Source of the DNA: Arthrobacter_E sp044748305
Lineage (GTDB): Bacteria; Actinomycetota; Actinomycetes; Actinomycetales; Micrococcaceae
DNA length: 64,000 nt
Direction of reading: 5' to 3'
NCBI RefSeq assembly: GCF_044748305.1
Contig: NZ_JBIVFT010000003.1
Location: 248,001 to 312,000, forward strand
Part shown: positions 17,685 through 26,290 of the stretch, piece after piece
Position numbering within the stretch: the stretch's first letter is position 1
How the letters are laid out: every line of letters begins with the position of its first letter
The notes under the pieces: generated by a model
Database searches by the model: none
Seen by the model: only the letters and a program-made list of their open reading frames with translations
Told to the model about the DNA's origin: nothing
Translations under genes and position numbers: made by a program

Positions 17685-18299
17685 TTAGAAAGGCGGTTCG
17701 GAGTCCGGACCGTTGCCCCAGCCTTCGGAGACACCCGGGGTCGCCCACGGGTCATCCTGCTGCTGGGACTGGCGCGGCTGCTGCTGGGGGCGGTTATTGT
17801 TACCGCTCCAGCCTCCCTGATTGCCACCGGAGTTACCTCCGGAGGAACCGGCTCCCGAGTTGCCCCAGGAGTCGCCTCCGCCATTGCTGCCGGACTGGCC
17901 GCCGTTCCAGCCGCCGCCACCCTGACCGCCGGAGCGCTGGGTGCGGTTGACCTTCGCGTTGGCGTACCGGAGGCTCGGGCCGATCTCATCGACCTCAAGC
18001 TCCATGACGGTGCGCTTCTCGCCTTCCTTGGTCTCGTAGGAACGGCTCTTCAGTCGGCCGCTGACGATCACGCGCGTGCCCTTGGTCAGGGACTCTGCGA
18101 CGTTCTCGGCGGCTTCCCGCCAGATCGAAGCGCGAAGGAACAGGGTTTCCCCGTCCTTCCATTCATTCGACTGGCGGTCAAAAGTCCGCGGGGTGGAAGC
18201 GATGGTGAAGTTCGCCACCGCCGAACCGGACGGCGTGAACCGCAGTTCGGGATCGTTGGTGAGATTTCCAATAACGGTGATTGGGGTTTCGCCTGCCAT
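17685..18299 (-). CDS. ssb: Single-stranded DNA-binding protein
   Basis: 204 residues. N-terminal OB fold (about 1-115) starting ETPITVIGNLTNDPELRFTPSG and containing WREAAENVAESLTKGTRVIVSGRLKSRSYETKEG. A Gly/Asn/Gln-rich linker follows, then the acidic tail ending DSEPPF, the motif that binds partner proteins. It is the main SSB, encoded as in other bacteria between rpsF and rpsR. Confidence 0.98.
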   Translation of the reverse strand: MAGETPITVIGNLTNDPELRFTPSGSAVANFTIASTPRTFDRQSNEWKDGETLFLRASIWREAAENVAESLTKGTRVIVSGRLKSRSYETKEGEKRTVMELEVDEIGPSLRYANAKVNRTQRSGGQGGGGWNGGQSGSNGGGDSWGNSGAGSSGGNSGGNQGGWSGNNNRPQQQPRQSQQQDDPWATPGVSEGWGNGPDSEPPF

Positions 18300-18356
18300 C
18301 TGCTTCCTCCTGGGTTTTCCTGCGAGAAATTGGAGAGGACCGAGTGGTCCGCAGAA

Positions 18357-18662
18357 TTACTCTGCGGAGACCTTCTGGTCTTCCGGACGGATGATCTTGG
18401 TGCGCAGCACGGTCTCGTTGATACCGAGCTGGCGATCCAGTTCCTGAGCGGTAGCGGGGGTCGACGTGAAGTTGACCACTGCGTAGATACCCTCAGCCTT
18501 CTTCTTGATTTCGTAGGCCAGGCGGCGACGGCCCCAGATGTCCACCTTGTCGACGGTTCCACCGTCGGTGGTGATGACATTGAGGAACTTCTGCAGCGAC
18601 GGCTCAACGGCGCGGTCTTCGACCTCGGGGTCGAAGATCACCATCAACTCGTAAGGACGCAT
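18357..18662 (-). CDS. rpsF: 30S ribosomal protein S6
   Basis: 101 residues from the ATG at 18662, which follows the very strong ribosome binding site AAAGGAGGTG. The N-terminus RPYELMVIFDPEVEDRAVEP and the GRRRLAYEIKKKAEGIYAVV stretch are standard S6. First gene of the rpsF-ssb-rpsR-rplI operon. The leader can fold over the ribosome binding site and may carry feedback control. Confidence 0.98.
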   Translation of the reverse strand: MRPYELMVIFDPEVEDRAVEPSLQKFLNVITTDGGTVDKVDIWGRRRLAYEIKKKAEGIYAVVNFTSTPATAQELDRQLGINETVLRTKIIRPEDQKVSAE

Positions 18663-18717
18663 ATGTGAACCCACCTCCTTTGGGCTGAACGGTTACGGTC
18701 TCTCCGTAACAGGAGGT
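18663..18717 (-). promoter_or_regulatory. rpsF leader with possible S6:S18 autoregulatory structure
   Basis: In the transcript, ACCTCC (18717-18712) is complementary to GGAGGT of the rpsF ribosome binding site. A 7-bp hairpin, GTTACGG/CCGTAAC (18710-18704 with 18698-18692), sits between them. CCG trinucleotides occur in the intervening RNA, as in the S6:S18 recognition motif known from other bacteria. This is a fold-by-eye proposal. Confidence 0.4.
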
Positions 18718-18889
18718 TCATTGCGATGTGTCTGCGACCGGCCCCCGTTGGGAGGGCAGGGCATAACACAGACTTCACAATATTAGTCCATCCCACGCCT
18801 CAAGCCTATTCGGGGTCCGGGCGACGCAATAGAGCACTCTCGCCGCTTGTGGACAGAGAAGCCGGATCCAACGGCGATAGCCTGGGGCA

Positions 18890-19543
18890 ATGACCCCTTC
18901 CAGGCCCCGGCATCGGGCCCGTCTCCGGATCGCCATCATGTTCCTCGTCGGCGTGGCGACGGCGCTCCTCACCCTCGTCAGCGGCCACCCCACCGAGGCG
19001 GTCGCGGCCGGCTGGGCGGCCGCAGCGGCGTCGTACGTCCTCTGGGTGCTGAGCCGGACACTGAAGCTCGACGGCGAGCAGACCCGCGCGCATGCCACGA
19101 TCGAGGACCCCTCGCGCCCCGTGAGCGAGGTCCTGGTGCTCAGCGCCAACATCGCATCGATGGTCGCCGTCGCCGTGCTCATCTTCGCCTCGCACCAGAA
19201 CTCCGACCAGCCGGAACGCATCCTCGACGCGGCGCTCGGATTCCTCACCGTGGCCCTGTCCTGGATGCTGATCCACACACTCTTCACCCTGCGCTATGCC
19301 GAGCTCTACTACAACGGGGAGCAGGAGGGCGGGATCGGCTTCAACGGACAGAAGGAGCCCCCTCGGTACACGGACTTCGCCTATCTGGCCACCAGCATCG
19401 GGATGACCTACCAGGTCTCCGACAACACCATCGAGACCAGCGCCATCCGCGCCCAGGCGCTCCGGCACGCGCTGCTCTCCTACCTCTTCGGCACCCTGGT
19501 GCTCGCGACCACCATCAACCTCGTGGTCAGCATCGCCTCCTGA
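18890..19543 (+). CDS. DUF1345 membrane protein
   Basis: 217 residues with about five membrane segments. The family pattern is clear: VLVLSANIASMVAVAVLIFA, then LTVALSWMLIHTLFTLRYAELYY and the terminal RHALLSYLFGTLVLATTINLVVS with FAYLATSIGMTYQVSD in front. DUF1345 proteins are conserved inner-membrane proteins of unknown role. The gene is divergent from rpsF and convergent with the M18 aminopeptidase. Confidence 0.88.
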   Translation: MTPSRPRHRARLRIAIMFLVGVATALLTLVSGHPTEAVAAGWAAAAASYVLWVLSRTLKLDGEQTRAHATIEDPSRPVSEVLVLSANIASMVAVAVLIFASHQNSDQPERILDAALGFLTVALSWMLIHTLFTLRYAELYYNGEQEGGIGFNGQKEPPRYTDFAYLATSIGMTYQVSDNTIETSAIRAQALRHALLSYLFGTLVLATTINLVVSIAS

Positions 19544-19567
19544 GCACTCCTGAGCGGAGGGCCTTCC

Positions 19568-20872
19568 TCAGGCCACGGTGCGGAAGAACAGCTCAGTGGC
19601 GCGCGACAGGCGGAACGGGTCCTCGACGCCGCACATCTCGCGAGCCGAATGCATCGACAGCAGCGGGACGCCCACATCGACGGTCCGGATGCCCAGCCGC
19701 GTGGCGGTCAGGGGTCCGATGGTCGAACCGCACGGCACATCGTTGTTGGAGACGAACTCCTGGTACGGGACGCCCGCGGCGGAGCAGAGACGAGCCCAGA
19801 ACGCTGCGCCCGTGGCATCCGTGGCGTAGCGCTGATTGGCGTTGATCTTCAGAAGCGGACCGCCGTTGAGCAGCGGACGATTGGCGGGATCGTGACGCTC
19901 CGGATAGTTCGGGTGCACGGCGTGGCCGGCGTCGGCTGAGAGGCAGAACGACGCCGCGAAGGACTGCCGCCGCTGGCTCAGCGAAGCGCCCAGGCCGTCG
20001 GAGATCCTGCTCAGCACATCCTCCAGGATCGGGCCGCAGGCGCCCGAGCGGGAACCCGATCCGATCTCCTCGTGGTCGAAGGCCGCCAGAACGGCGATCG
20101 GGCCCTCGGCGGGCACACCGGACGAGGCATGAGCGATGAGCGCCACGAGGCCCGCATGGGTGGCGGAGAGGTTGTCGAGCCGTCCGGAGGCGAAGAACTC
20201 CTCTTTGGCCCCGAAGACCGCCGGAGTCTGCGTATCCGCCACGACGACGTCGTACCCGCCGATCTGCGCGGGATCCACCCCGCCACCCGGCACGGCTGCG
20301 GCCAGTACTGCCAGCACATCCTCCTGAGCCGGATCACCCAACCCGAGGACCGGGTTCATGTGGTGCTGCCGGTCCAGGGTCAGCCCGTCGTTCACGCCGC
20401 GGTCCAGATGGATGGCCAGCTGCGGGAAACGAAGCACCGGGCCGGTGGCCGTCAGGTGTTCACTGCCGTCCTGCAGCACCAGACGCCCGGCCAGACGGAG
20501 CTCGCGATCCAGCCAGGAATTGAGCAGCGGGCCGCCGTACACCTCCACACCGGCCTGCAGCCAGCCGAAACGACCGGTGGTGGGACGCGGCTTGAGCTTG
20601 AACGACGGCGAATCCGTATGGGCGCCAAGGATGTTGAACGGCGTGGTGGGGCCCGCACCCTGAGGCGTGACCCAGGCGATCAGCGCACCATCTCGCACGA
20701 TGTAGAACGCGCCGGGCCCGCCTTCCCAGGGCTGGCGCTCGTCCAGAGCGGTGAAACCGGCGGCGTCGAGACGCCGGGCCCCCTCGTGGGCGGCATGGAA
20801 ACTCGACGGCGAGGCGCTGACGTAGGCGCCCAGGTCCTGGATGTGCTCGTGTGCGGTGGCAGTGGAAGACAT
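19568..20872 (-). CDS. M18 family aminopeptidase
   Basis: 434 residues, the length of cytoplasmic aspartyl aminopeptidase-like M18 enzymes. Metal-binding and catalytic motifs are present: GAHTDSP (His85, Asp87), FDHEEIGSGS with the catalytic glutamate near 265, and SMHSAREMCG with the third ligand histidine near 408. It removes N-terminal residues from peptides using two metal ions, probably for peptide recycling. No partner gene is evident, and a long palindrome lies between it and the response regulator gene. Confidence 0.95.
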   Translation of the reverse strand: MSSTATAHEHIQDLGAYVSASPSSFHAAHEGARRLDAAGFTALDERQPWEGGPGAFYIVRDGALIAWVTPQGAGPTTPFNILGAHTDSPSFKLKPRPTTGRFGWLQAGVEVYGGPLLNSWLDRELRLAGRLVLQDGSEHLTATGPVLRFPQLAIHLDRGVNDGLTLDRQHHMNPVLGLGDPAQEDVLAVLAAAVPGGGVDPAQIGGYDVVVADTQTPAVFGAKEEFFASGRLDNLSATHAGLVALIAHASSGVPAEGPIAVLAAFDHEEIGSGSRSGACGPILEDVLSRISDGLGASLSQRRQSFAASFCLSADAGHAVHPNYPERHDPANRPLLNGGPLLKINANQRYATDATGAAFWARLCSAAGVPYQEFVSNNDVPCGSTIGPLTATRLGIRTVDVGVPLLSMHSAREMCGVEDPFRLSRATELFFRTVA

Positions 20873-20896
20873 GCCTCCAGGCTAGTCCCCTCCGCC

Positions 20897-20953
20897 TGCG
20901 TGCTCAGTTGTGGCGGGTCTTCGCCCGAAACGCCCGCCACAACTGAGCACGCA
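20897..20953. repeat. Perfect 21-bp-arm palindrome, possible dispersed intergenic repeat
   Basis: Arms at 20897-20917 and 20933-20953 are exact inverted copies (left arm begins TGCGTGCTCAGTTG), with a 15-base loop in which TTCG and CGAA can pair further. It fills the spacer between the response regulator and aminopeptidase genes. It may end the two-component operon, or belong to a dispersed REP-like family. Only this copy is seen in the window. Confidence 0.65.
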
Positions 20954-20969
20954 ACCGGAAAAGGGTCCG

Positions 20970-21695
20970 CTAGTAGTCCGGGTTGCTCGGAACCACCAGG
21001 CCGGTTTCGTAGGCGTACACCACGGCCTGCACACGGTCTCTGAGGTGCAGCTTGGCGAGAATGCGGCGCACATGCGTCTTCACCGTGGCCTCGGAGAGGA
21101 AGAACTTCAGGGCGATCTCGCCATTGGTCAGGCCCTCTGCCATCGCAAGCAGCACCTCTGTCTCGCGCGGAGTCAGCTCTTCCAGCATGGGGTCGCGGGG
21201 GAGCGGCTGACCGTCCGGCTGCCGGTGCGCGCCGCGCACATAGGTCTCCAGGAGACGCTGGGTGACACGCGGAGCCACGACGGCGTCGCCGCTGGCCACC
21301 ACGTGCACCGCATGGATGAGTTCCTCCGGCGCCACGTCCTTGAGGAGGAACGCCGAAGCCCCTGCCTGGAGGCCCGAGAAGGCGTACTCATCAAGGTCGA
21401 AGGTGGTCAGGATGATGACCCGGGTCTCCGGATGGGACGCCGCGATCAGACGGGTGGCCTCGATGCCGTCCATGCCTGGCATGCGGACATCCATCAGCAC
21501 CACCTGCGGTTTGAGCGCCGCCACCTGACGGATGGCCTCCGCCCCGTCCGACGCCTCGCCCACCACCTGCAGGCCTTCATCGCCTTCCAGCACCAGGCGG
21601 AAGCCGACCCTGAGCAGCGGTTGGTCATCAACCAGAAGGAGCCTTACAGGTCCTCCGGGGGAGGGCTCCGTGGCCCTCGTCGTCTGCTCAGCCAC
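20970..21695 (-). CDS. NarL/LuxR-type response regulator
   Basis: 241 residues from a GTG at 21695, preferred because GGAGGA lies six bases upstream and the start overlaps the kinase stop by 8 bp; earlier in-frame ATGs lack such a site. Receiver domain with LLLVDDQPLLRVGF, phosphoacceptor Asp69 in VVLMDVRMPGMDG, and a late K in FLLKD. LuxR HTH at the C-terminus: LTPRETEVLLAMAEGLTNGEIA and SEATVKTHVRRILAKLHLRDR. It forms a pair with the kinase encoded just upstream and probably controls the ABC transporter in the same operon. Confidence 0.93.
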   Translation of the reverse strand: MAEQTTRATEPSPGGPVRLLLVDDQPLLRVGFRLVLEGDEGLQVVGEASDGAEAIRQVAALKPQVVLMDVRMPGMDGIEATRLIAASHPETRVIILTTFDLDEYAFSGLQAGASAFLLKDVAPEELIHAVHVVASGDAVVAPRVTQRLLETYVRGAHRQPDGQPLPRDPMLEELTPRETEVLLAMAEGLTNGEIALKFFLSEATVKTHVRRILAKLHLRDRVQAVVYAYETGLVVPSNPDY

Positions 21696-23064
21696 GCTGT
21701 CCTCCGGATTCGTCGTGGTGCATTTCATCATCATGGTGCGGTTGATTCGTCGTAGTGCGGCCGTCCGCAGTACGCGGTTCCGCCGCACGGCGCGGTTCAG
21801 CCGTGTAATGCAGCTCGGCCGTGACCAGCCAGCCCCCACCGGTCAACGGCGCGGCGGCCACTGTGCCACCGTACATCGCGGCACGGGCGCGCATCCCCGG
21901 GATCCCCTGGCCACTGCCCAGCGTTCCCGGCGCCGGGGCCGCACCCACGCCGTCGTTCATGACCCGGATGGCCACCAGACCGGGCGTATGGTCCACGAGC
22001 ACCTCCACCCGGGAGAGTGCGCGCCCGTAGCGCAGCACGTTCGTCAGGGACTCCTGGACGATGCGGTAGACGGACAGCCGGAGCGTCGTGTCCGCGGGCA
22101 GGGACGCTCCGCTGTACGTGAATGTGAGGGGGAGCCCGGCGGTCCTGAACCCCGACACCATGCGTTCCATATCGCCTTCGGTCTCCAAAGGGGCGAGCGG
22201 TGCCGCATCGTCCTCCCTCAGGACACCGAGCACCCGCCGGGTGTCGGCAAGCGCCGCCCGGCCCGTGCGGGACAGTTCACCGAGAACCTGGCCGGCCCGT
22301 TCGGGATCCTTGCGGAGCACGGTGGAGGCGCCGTCGGCCAGCGACACCATCACGGTGAGGGAATGCGCGACGACGTCGTGCATCTCGCGCGCGATCCTGC
22401 TCCGCTCCGCCGAGCGGCCCCACTGGGTGGACTGCTCGGCCCAGGCGGCGATCGCGGCTTCGTAGCGCCGTCTCTGGCGCACGGCGATCCCGAAGCCGAC
22501 CGCGATGATGCAGCTCAGATAGGTGGTGAGGACGATCGACAGCCGCAGCGCGACGTCGCTGACCTCCGGCTGATTGTTGGTGAAAGCCTGGGCGTACTGC
22601 GCCGCCGTCGTTCCGAAGACGAAACGCCAGATCAGCGGAGCCGGACCCACCAACAGGGCGATGACAGCCACCCTGCGCCTGTAGTTCGTCCCCACGGCAT
22701 ACAGCGCGAACCAGAGACCGGCACTGAGATTCGAAGCCCAGAGATCGGCCAGGGCCAGAAGCAATTCCAGCACCATGACCACGGCGAAGACCACGAGCGG
22801 CACCCGGCGGCGGAAGAACAGGGCCGCCGCGATGGCCACCACGAGCAGGGGAGCAGCCCAGTTCCCCTGGACGATCTGGGAGATGACGGTGGCCAGGGAG
22901 AGCAGAAGATAGGAGAGGACGACCACCACGTCCATCACCACGGGATGCGCGACGAAGTAGCGCCGCACGGCACCACGGTGCCGTGCATTGATCTCCGCCA
23001 GCGTCAACGGCGCAGGCGCCGCCCCCTGAGGGGACGACGCCGCGCCACGGTCCTTCTGCTTCAC
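21688..23064 (-). CDS. Two-component sensor histidine kinase (HisKA_3, NarL type)
   Basis: 458 residues. About five or six N-terminal membrane helices (residues 45-195) without a large extracellular domain, then the dimerisation domain with the phosphoacceptor histidine in REMHDVVAHSLTVMVSLADGA (His229) and a HATPase_c domain (RIVQESLTNVLRYG, then GQGIPGMRARAAMYGG). The tail is His/Asp-rich. Such membrane-embedded sensors beside ABC transporters often detect cell-envelope stress or antibiotics; the signal is not known here. Confidence 0.93.
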   Translation of the reverse strand: MKQKDRGAASSPQGAAPAPLTLAEINARHRGAVRRYFVAHPVVMDVVVVLSYLLLSLATVISQIVQGNWAAPLLVVAIAAALFFRRRVPLVVFAVVMVLELLLALADLWASNLSAGLWFALYAVGTNYRRRVAVIALLVGPAPLIWRFVFGTTAAQYAQAFTNNQPEVSDVALRLSIVLTTYLSCIIAVGFGIAVRQRRRYEAAIAAWAEQSTQWGRSAERSRIAREMHDVVAHSLTVMVSLADGASTVLRKDPERAGQVLGELSRTGRAALADTRRVLGVLREDDAAPLAPLETEGDMERMVSGFRTAGLPLTFTYSGASLPADTTLRLSVYRIVQESLTNVLRYGRALSRVEVLVDHTPGLVAIRVMNDGVGAAPAPGTLGSGQGIPGMRARAAMYGGTVAAAPLTGGGWLVTAELHYTAEPRRAAEPRTADGRTTTNQPHHDDEMHHDESGGQRG

Positions 23065-23069
23065 TGCGC

Positions 23070-23975
23070 TCAGACGTCCCGCGTCTTCAGGGCGATGAGC
23101 GCCGGGATCGCCAGGATCAGAACCCAGCCGAGAAGCACGAGGCCGCCGATTCCGGGGTCCAGCATGCCGTCGACATGCCCGATGGCGAGGAAACGGCCGC
23201 CGGCCTGGCCCGGGAAGTAGTCCGGGACATACTTCCAGAAGTCACCCGGGATCAGCTTGATGAAGCTGGCCGCGAAGTCGAGGATGAACATGAGAGCCAC
23301 GAGGATCGTCACGGCGCCGGCGGAATTCTTCAGCAGCGCGGCGAGCGAGAGCCCCATGACGGCGACGGCGGCGACGTACAGTCCGCCGGTGAAGACACCC
23401 TGGACGACGCCGTCGGTGCCCCAGCCGAGGTCGAAGACCGACTGGTCGGCGAAGATGCCCATCGAGATCAGGAAGGTGACGGCACCGGTGATGGTGGCCA
23501 GCACGTAGCCGATCACCGCGAGGATGATGGCCTTGGCGAAGAAGACCGGCAGGCGCTTCGGGGTTGCGGACATCGTGGAGCGGACCATGCCCGTGGCGTA
23601 CTCGCTGGAGAGGAAGAGCACCGCGAGGGAGCCCAGGACCAGCACGGCGATCTGGAGGCCGGCGTTCGGGAGGTTGTAGAGCTCGATCCCGGATCCGCCA
23701 CCCAGGCCGGCCTGGAGTTCGGCGCCCGTGGGCTTGGCCCCGTGCTGGCTCGCCTGCTCGATCATCTGGGCGAAGATGGTGTGCCGGACCCAGGCGGTCA
23801 GCGCTCCGACTCCGACGGCGGCGACGGCTGTGCAGGCCAGCAGCCAGATCGTGGAGCGCAGGCTCCAGAACTTGATCCATTCACTGCGGAGCAGGCCCAG
23901 GAAGCTCCAGCTCCCGCCTTCGGAGGCGTTTGCTGCGACGGTGTTGTGCGCGGTGTTCGCGGTCTGTGTGCTCAT
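23070..23975 (-). CDS. ABC transporter permease (ABC-2 type)
   Basis: 301 residues from the ATG at 23975, six bases after GAGGACA; a GTG one codon earlier is closer than usual to that site. The N-terminus is cytoplasmic, then LLRSEWIKFWSLRSTIWLLACTAVA is typical of ABC-2 permeases, followed by about five more helices and an extracellular loop. It is encoded between its ATPase (8 bp upstream) and the kinase (5 bp downstream), so all four genes form one operon. Confidence 0.9.
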   Translation of the reverse strand: MSTQTANTAHNTVAANASEGGSWSFLGLLRSEWIKFWSLRSTIWLLACTAVAAVGVGALTAWVRHTIFAQMIEQASQHGAKPTGAELQAGLGGGSGIELYNLPNAGLQIAVLVLGSLAVLFLSSEYATGMVRSTMSATPKRLPVFFAKAIILAVIGYVLATITGAVTFLISMGIFADQSVFDLGWGTDGVVQGVFTGGLYVAAVAVMGLSLAALLKNSAGAVTILVALMFILDFAASFIKLIPGDFWKYVPDYFPGQAGGRFLAIGHVDGMLDPGIGGLVLLGWVLILAIPALIALKTRDV

Positions 23976-23983
23976 CACTGTCC

Positions 23984-24958
23984 TCAGTTCCGGGGAGCCT
24001 GGTTGTCCGCGCCACCGGCGGGGACACCCTGGTGGTGGGTTGCGTTGGCCATGGAGAAGTCCGACTGGTACTCAGCCGCTCCGCGCGTCAATTCGAAGTA
24101 CGCCTGCTCCAGCGAGGCTTCCTGCGGTGTGAGTTCGTACAGCAGGATCTGCCGTTCGAGGGCCGTCTGAGCGATCCGGCGGGTGTCCAGACCCGCAACC
24201 TCGAGAGTCTCGTGCGCGGACTGCGTCACGGAAACGCCCGGGGCGGCCAGTGCTGCGGCGAGTTCGGCGGACTGCGGTGTGCGGACCAACGCCTTCTTCT
24301 GCTGCACGCTGGAGATCAGTTCCTGCACCGACATGTCTGCGATCAGCTGGCCTCGGCCGATCACCAGGAGGTGGTCGGCGGTCTGGGCCATCTCGCTCAT
24401 GAGGTGGGAGGACAGGAAGACGGTCTTGCCCTGGCCGGCCAGGTAGCGCACCAGGTTGCGGACCCAGTGCACGCCTTCGGGATCCAGTCCGTTGACGGGC
24501 TCGTCCAGGATCAGGGTCTGCGGGTCGCCCAGCAGGGCGTTCGCGATTCCCAGGCGCTGTCCCATGCCGAGGGAGAACCCGCCGGCGCGCTTCTTGGCCA
24601 CCTCGGTCAGGCCGGTCATGGCCATGACTTCGTGGACGCGGGAGACCGGGATTCCGTGGGTCGCCGCCATGGCCCGCAGATGGTTGTAGGCGCTGCGTCC
24701 GGTGTGCACTGCCTTGGCATCCAGCAGGGCTCCGACTTCCTTCAGGGGTGCCTTGTGCTGCGCGAAGGGCTTGCCGTTGACCGTCACGTGCCCCGCGGTG
24801 GGGCGGTCCAAGCCCATGATCATCCGCATGGTGGTGGATTTACCGGCCCCGTTGGGGCCGAGGAAGCCGGTGACTCTGCCGGGCTGGACGGTGAAACTGA
24901 TTCCCGCCACGGCTGTTTTGGGCCCGTAGTGCTTGTACAAGCCTTCTGCCTGGATCAT
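23984..24958 (-). CDS. ABC transporter ATP-binding protein
   Basis: 324 residues. Walker A GPNGAGKST (34-42), signature FSLGMGQRLG, Walker B LILDEPVNGLDP and the H-loop SSHLM are all present. The C-terminal 80 residues form the domain usual in drug or lantibiotic exporters of the CcmA/BcrA type. With the permease it makes an exporter, perhaps for antimicrobial resistance. First gene of the operon with permease, kinase and response regulator. Confidence 0.95.
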   Translation of the reverse strand: MIQAEGLYKHYGPKTAVAGISFTVQPGRVTGFLGPNGAGKSTTMRMIMGLDRPTAGHVTVNGKPFAQHKAPLKEVGALLDAKAVHTGRSAYNHLRAMAATHGIPVSRVHEVMAMTGLTEVAKKRAGGFSLGMGQRLGIANALLGDPQTLILDEPVNGLDPEGVHWVRNLVRYLAGQGKTVFLSSHLMSEMAQTADHLLVIGRGQLIADMSVQELISSVQQKKALVRTPQSAELAAALAAPGVSVTQSAHETLEVAGLDTRRIAQTALERQILLYELTPQEASLEQAYFELTRGAAEYQSDFSMANATHHQGVPAGGADNQAPRN

Positions 24959-25108
24959 GCCTGGTCCTCGCCTGTCGATGGGTGCGGCCCGCGCGGCCCA
25001 TCGTGAACCGGCCTCCGCCTTATATCCAGGCTATCCAGGACCCCTCCGGATGGCTCTCCCCCTGAGGATGATTCCACGACGACGGCGGTACGCCTTCGGG
25101 CGGACGCG

Positions 25109-26290
25109 TCAGTCCTTCGCAGGGTTGCGTTCCACCGTGAGCGGTTTGGCGGCCGAGGCCAGGACGGCGGCGACCAGGATGGGGATGCCGATGAAGAGCA
25201 GGGCGTTCCTGACGCCGAGGTGATCGGCGAGGAACCCGAGGACCGGCGGCCCCGCGAGGAAGGCCACGTAACCGACGGTGGAGACGACGGAGACGCGTGC
25301 CGCCGCATGCCGCGGGTCGTCGGCCGCCGCGGACATCCCCATGGGGAAGGTCAGGGCCGCACCCGCGCCCCAGAGCACGGCGCCGAGCACGGCCAGCCAC
25401 AGATCCGGGCTCCAGCAGTACAGAGCCAGGCCGACAGCCGCGGTCAGCATGCTGCCGCGAAGCACGGCCACCCGGCCGAAGCGGTCGATGAGGCGGGCTC
25501 CGAGAACACGGAACAGGGTCATGCCGGCGACGAACACGGCGAACACCAGGGCCCCCGTCGATTCGCTCTGATGAAGCCCGTCGACGGCTCCCTTGGCGAT
25601 CCAGTCGTTTCCGGCACCTTCACTGAGCGTGGCACCCATGACGACGACACCGATGAGCAGCGTCCGCATCTCCTTCCAGGCGAACAGCTTCCCGCCCGTC
25701 GGCGCTTCGGCGGCGTCGTGCGGCGTATGCGGCAGGAAGTAGCGAGGAGCCACGAGACCCATGACGAGCACCAGAACCGCTATTCCGAGCATGTGCACCG
25801 GCAGACCGATGCCGATCGCGGAGAAGGCCGCGCCCAGCATGGCCCCCAGGAAGGCGCCACCGCTGAAGGCGGCATGGAACTGGGGCATGATGGTGCGGCC
25901 GAGCTGATGTTCGACGTCGGCGCCCTCGATGTTCTGGGAGACGTCCCAGAGCCCGATCCCTCCGCCGATGAACACGAGGCTGATCCCGGTGACGGGTACG
26001 GAGTGCAGTGCCAGGCCGAGTGCCACGCCGCTCGCGGCGAGGGTGATGAGCACGCTGGCCAGACGGATGGTGCCGGCCACACCGATCCGGTTCACACACC
26101 AGCCGGCACTCGGGAGCGCGACGAGCGAACCCACCGCCATGCACAACAGCAGCCCGCCGATCTCGCCCGGCGAGAGGCTGAGAGTGGCCGCCACAGCCGG
26201 AATCCGTGAAGCCCAGCTGGCGAAGATCAGGCCGTTGATGGCGAAGACCACGAAGGTCATGATGGTTGCGGAACGGAGCCGGGTGTTCAC
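25109..26290 (-). CDS. MFS transporter
   Basis: 393 residues with about twelve membrane helices. The first helix is followed by FASWASRIPAVAATLSLSPGEIGGLLLCMAVGSL, the usual start of the FucP/YbjJ-like MFS group. It starts with GTG directly after the stop of the GT87 gene (TAAGTG), so the two are translationally coupled. Substrate unknown; members of this group are often named inner membrane protein YbjJ or sugar/drug transporter. Confidence 0.9.
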   Translation of the reverse strand: MNTRLRSATIMTFVVFAINGLIFASWASRIPAVAATLSLSPGEIGGLLLCMAVGSLVALPSAGWCVNRIGVAGTIRLASVLITLAASGVALGLALHSVPVTGISLVFIGGGIGLWDVSQNIEGADVEHQLGRTIMPQFHAAFSGGAFLGAMLGAAFSAIGIGLPVHMLGIAVLVLVMGLVAPRYFLPHTPHDAAEAPTGGKLFAWKEMRTLLIGVVVMGATLSEGAGNDWIAKGAVDGLHQSESTGALVFAVFVAGMTLFRVLGARLIDRFGRVAVLRGSMLTAAVGLALYCWSPDLWLAVLGAVLWGAGAALTFPMGMSAAADDPRHAAARVSVVSTVGYVAFLAGPPVLGFLADHLGVRNALLFIGIPILVAAVLASAAKPLTVERNPAKD

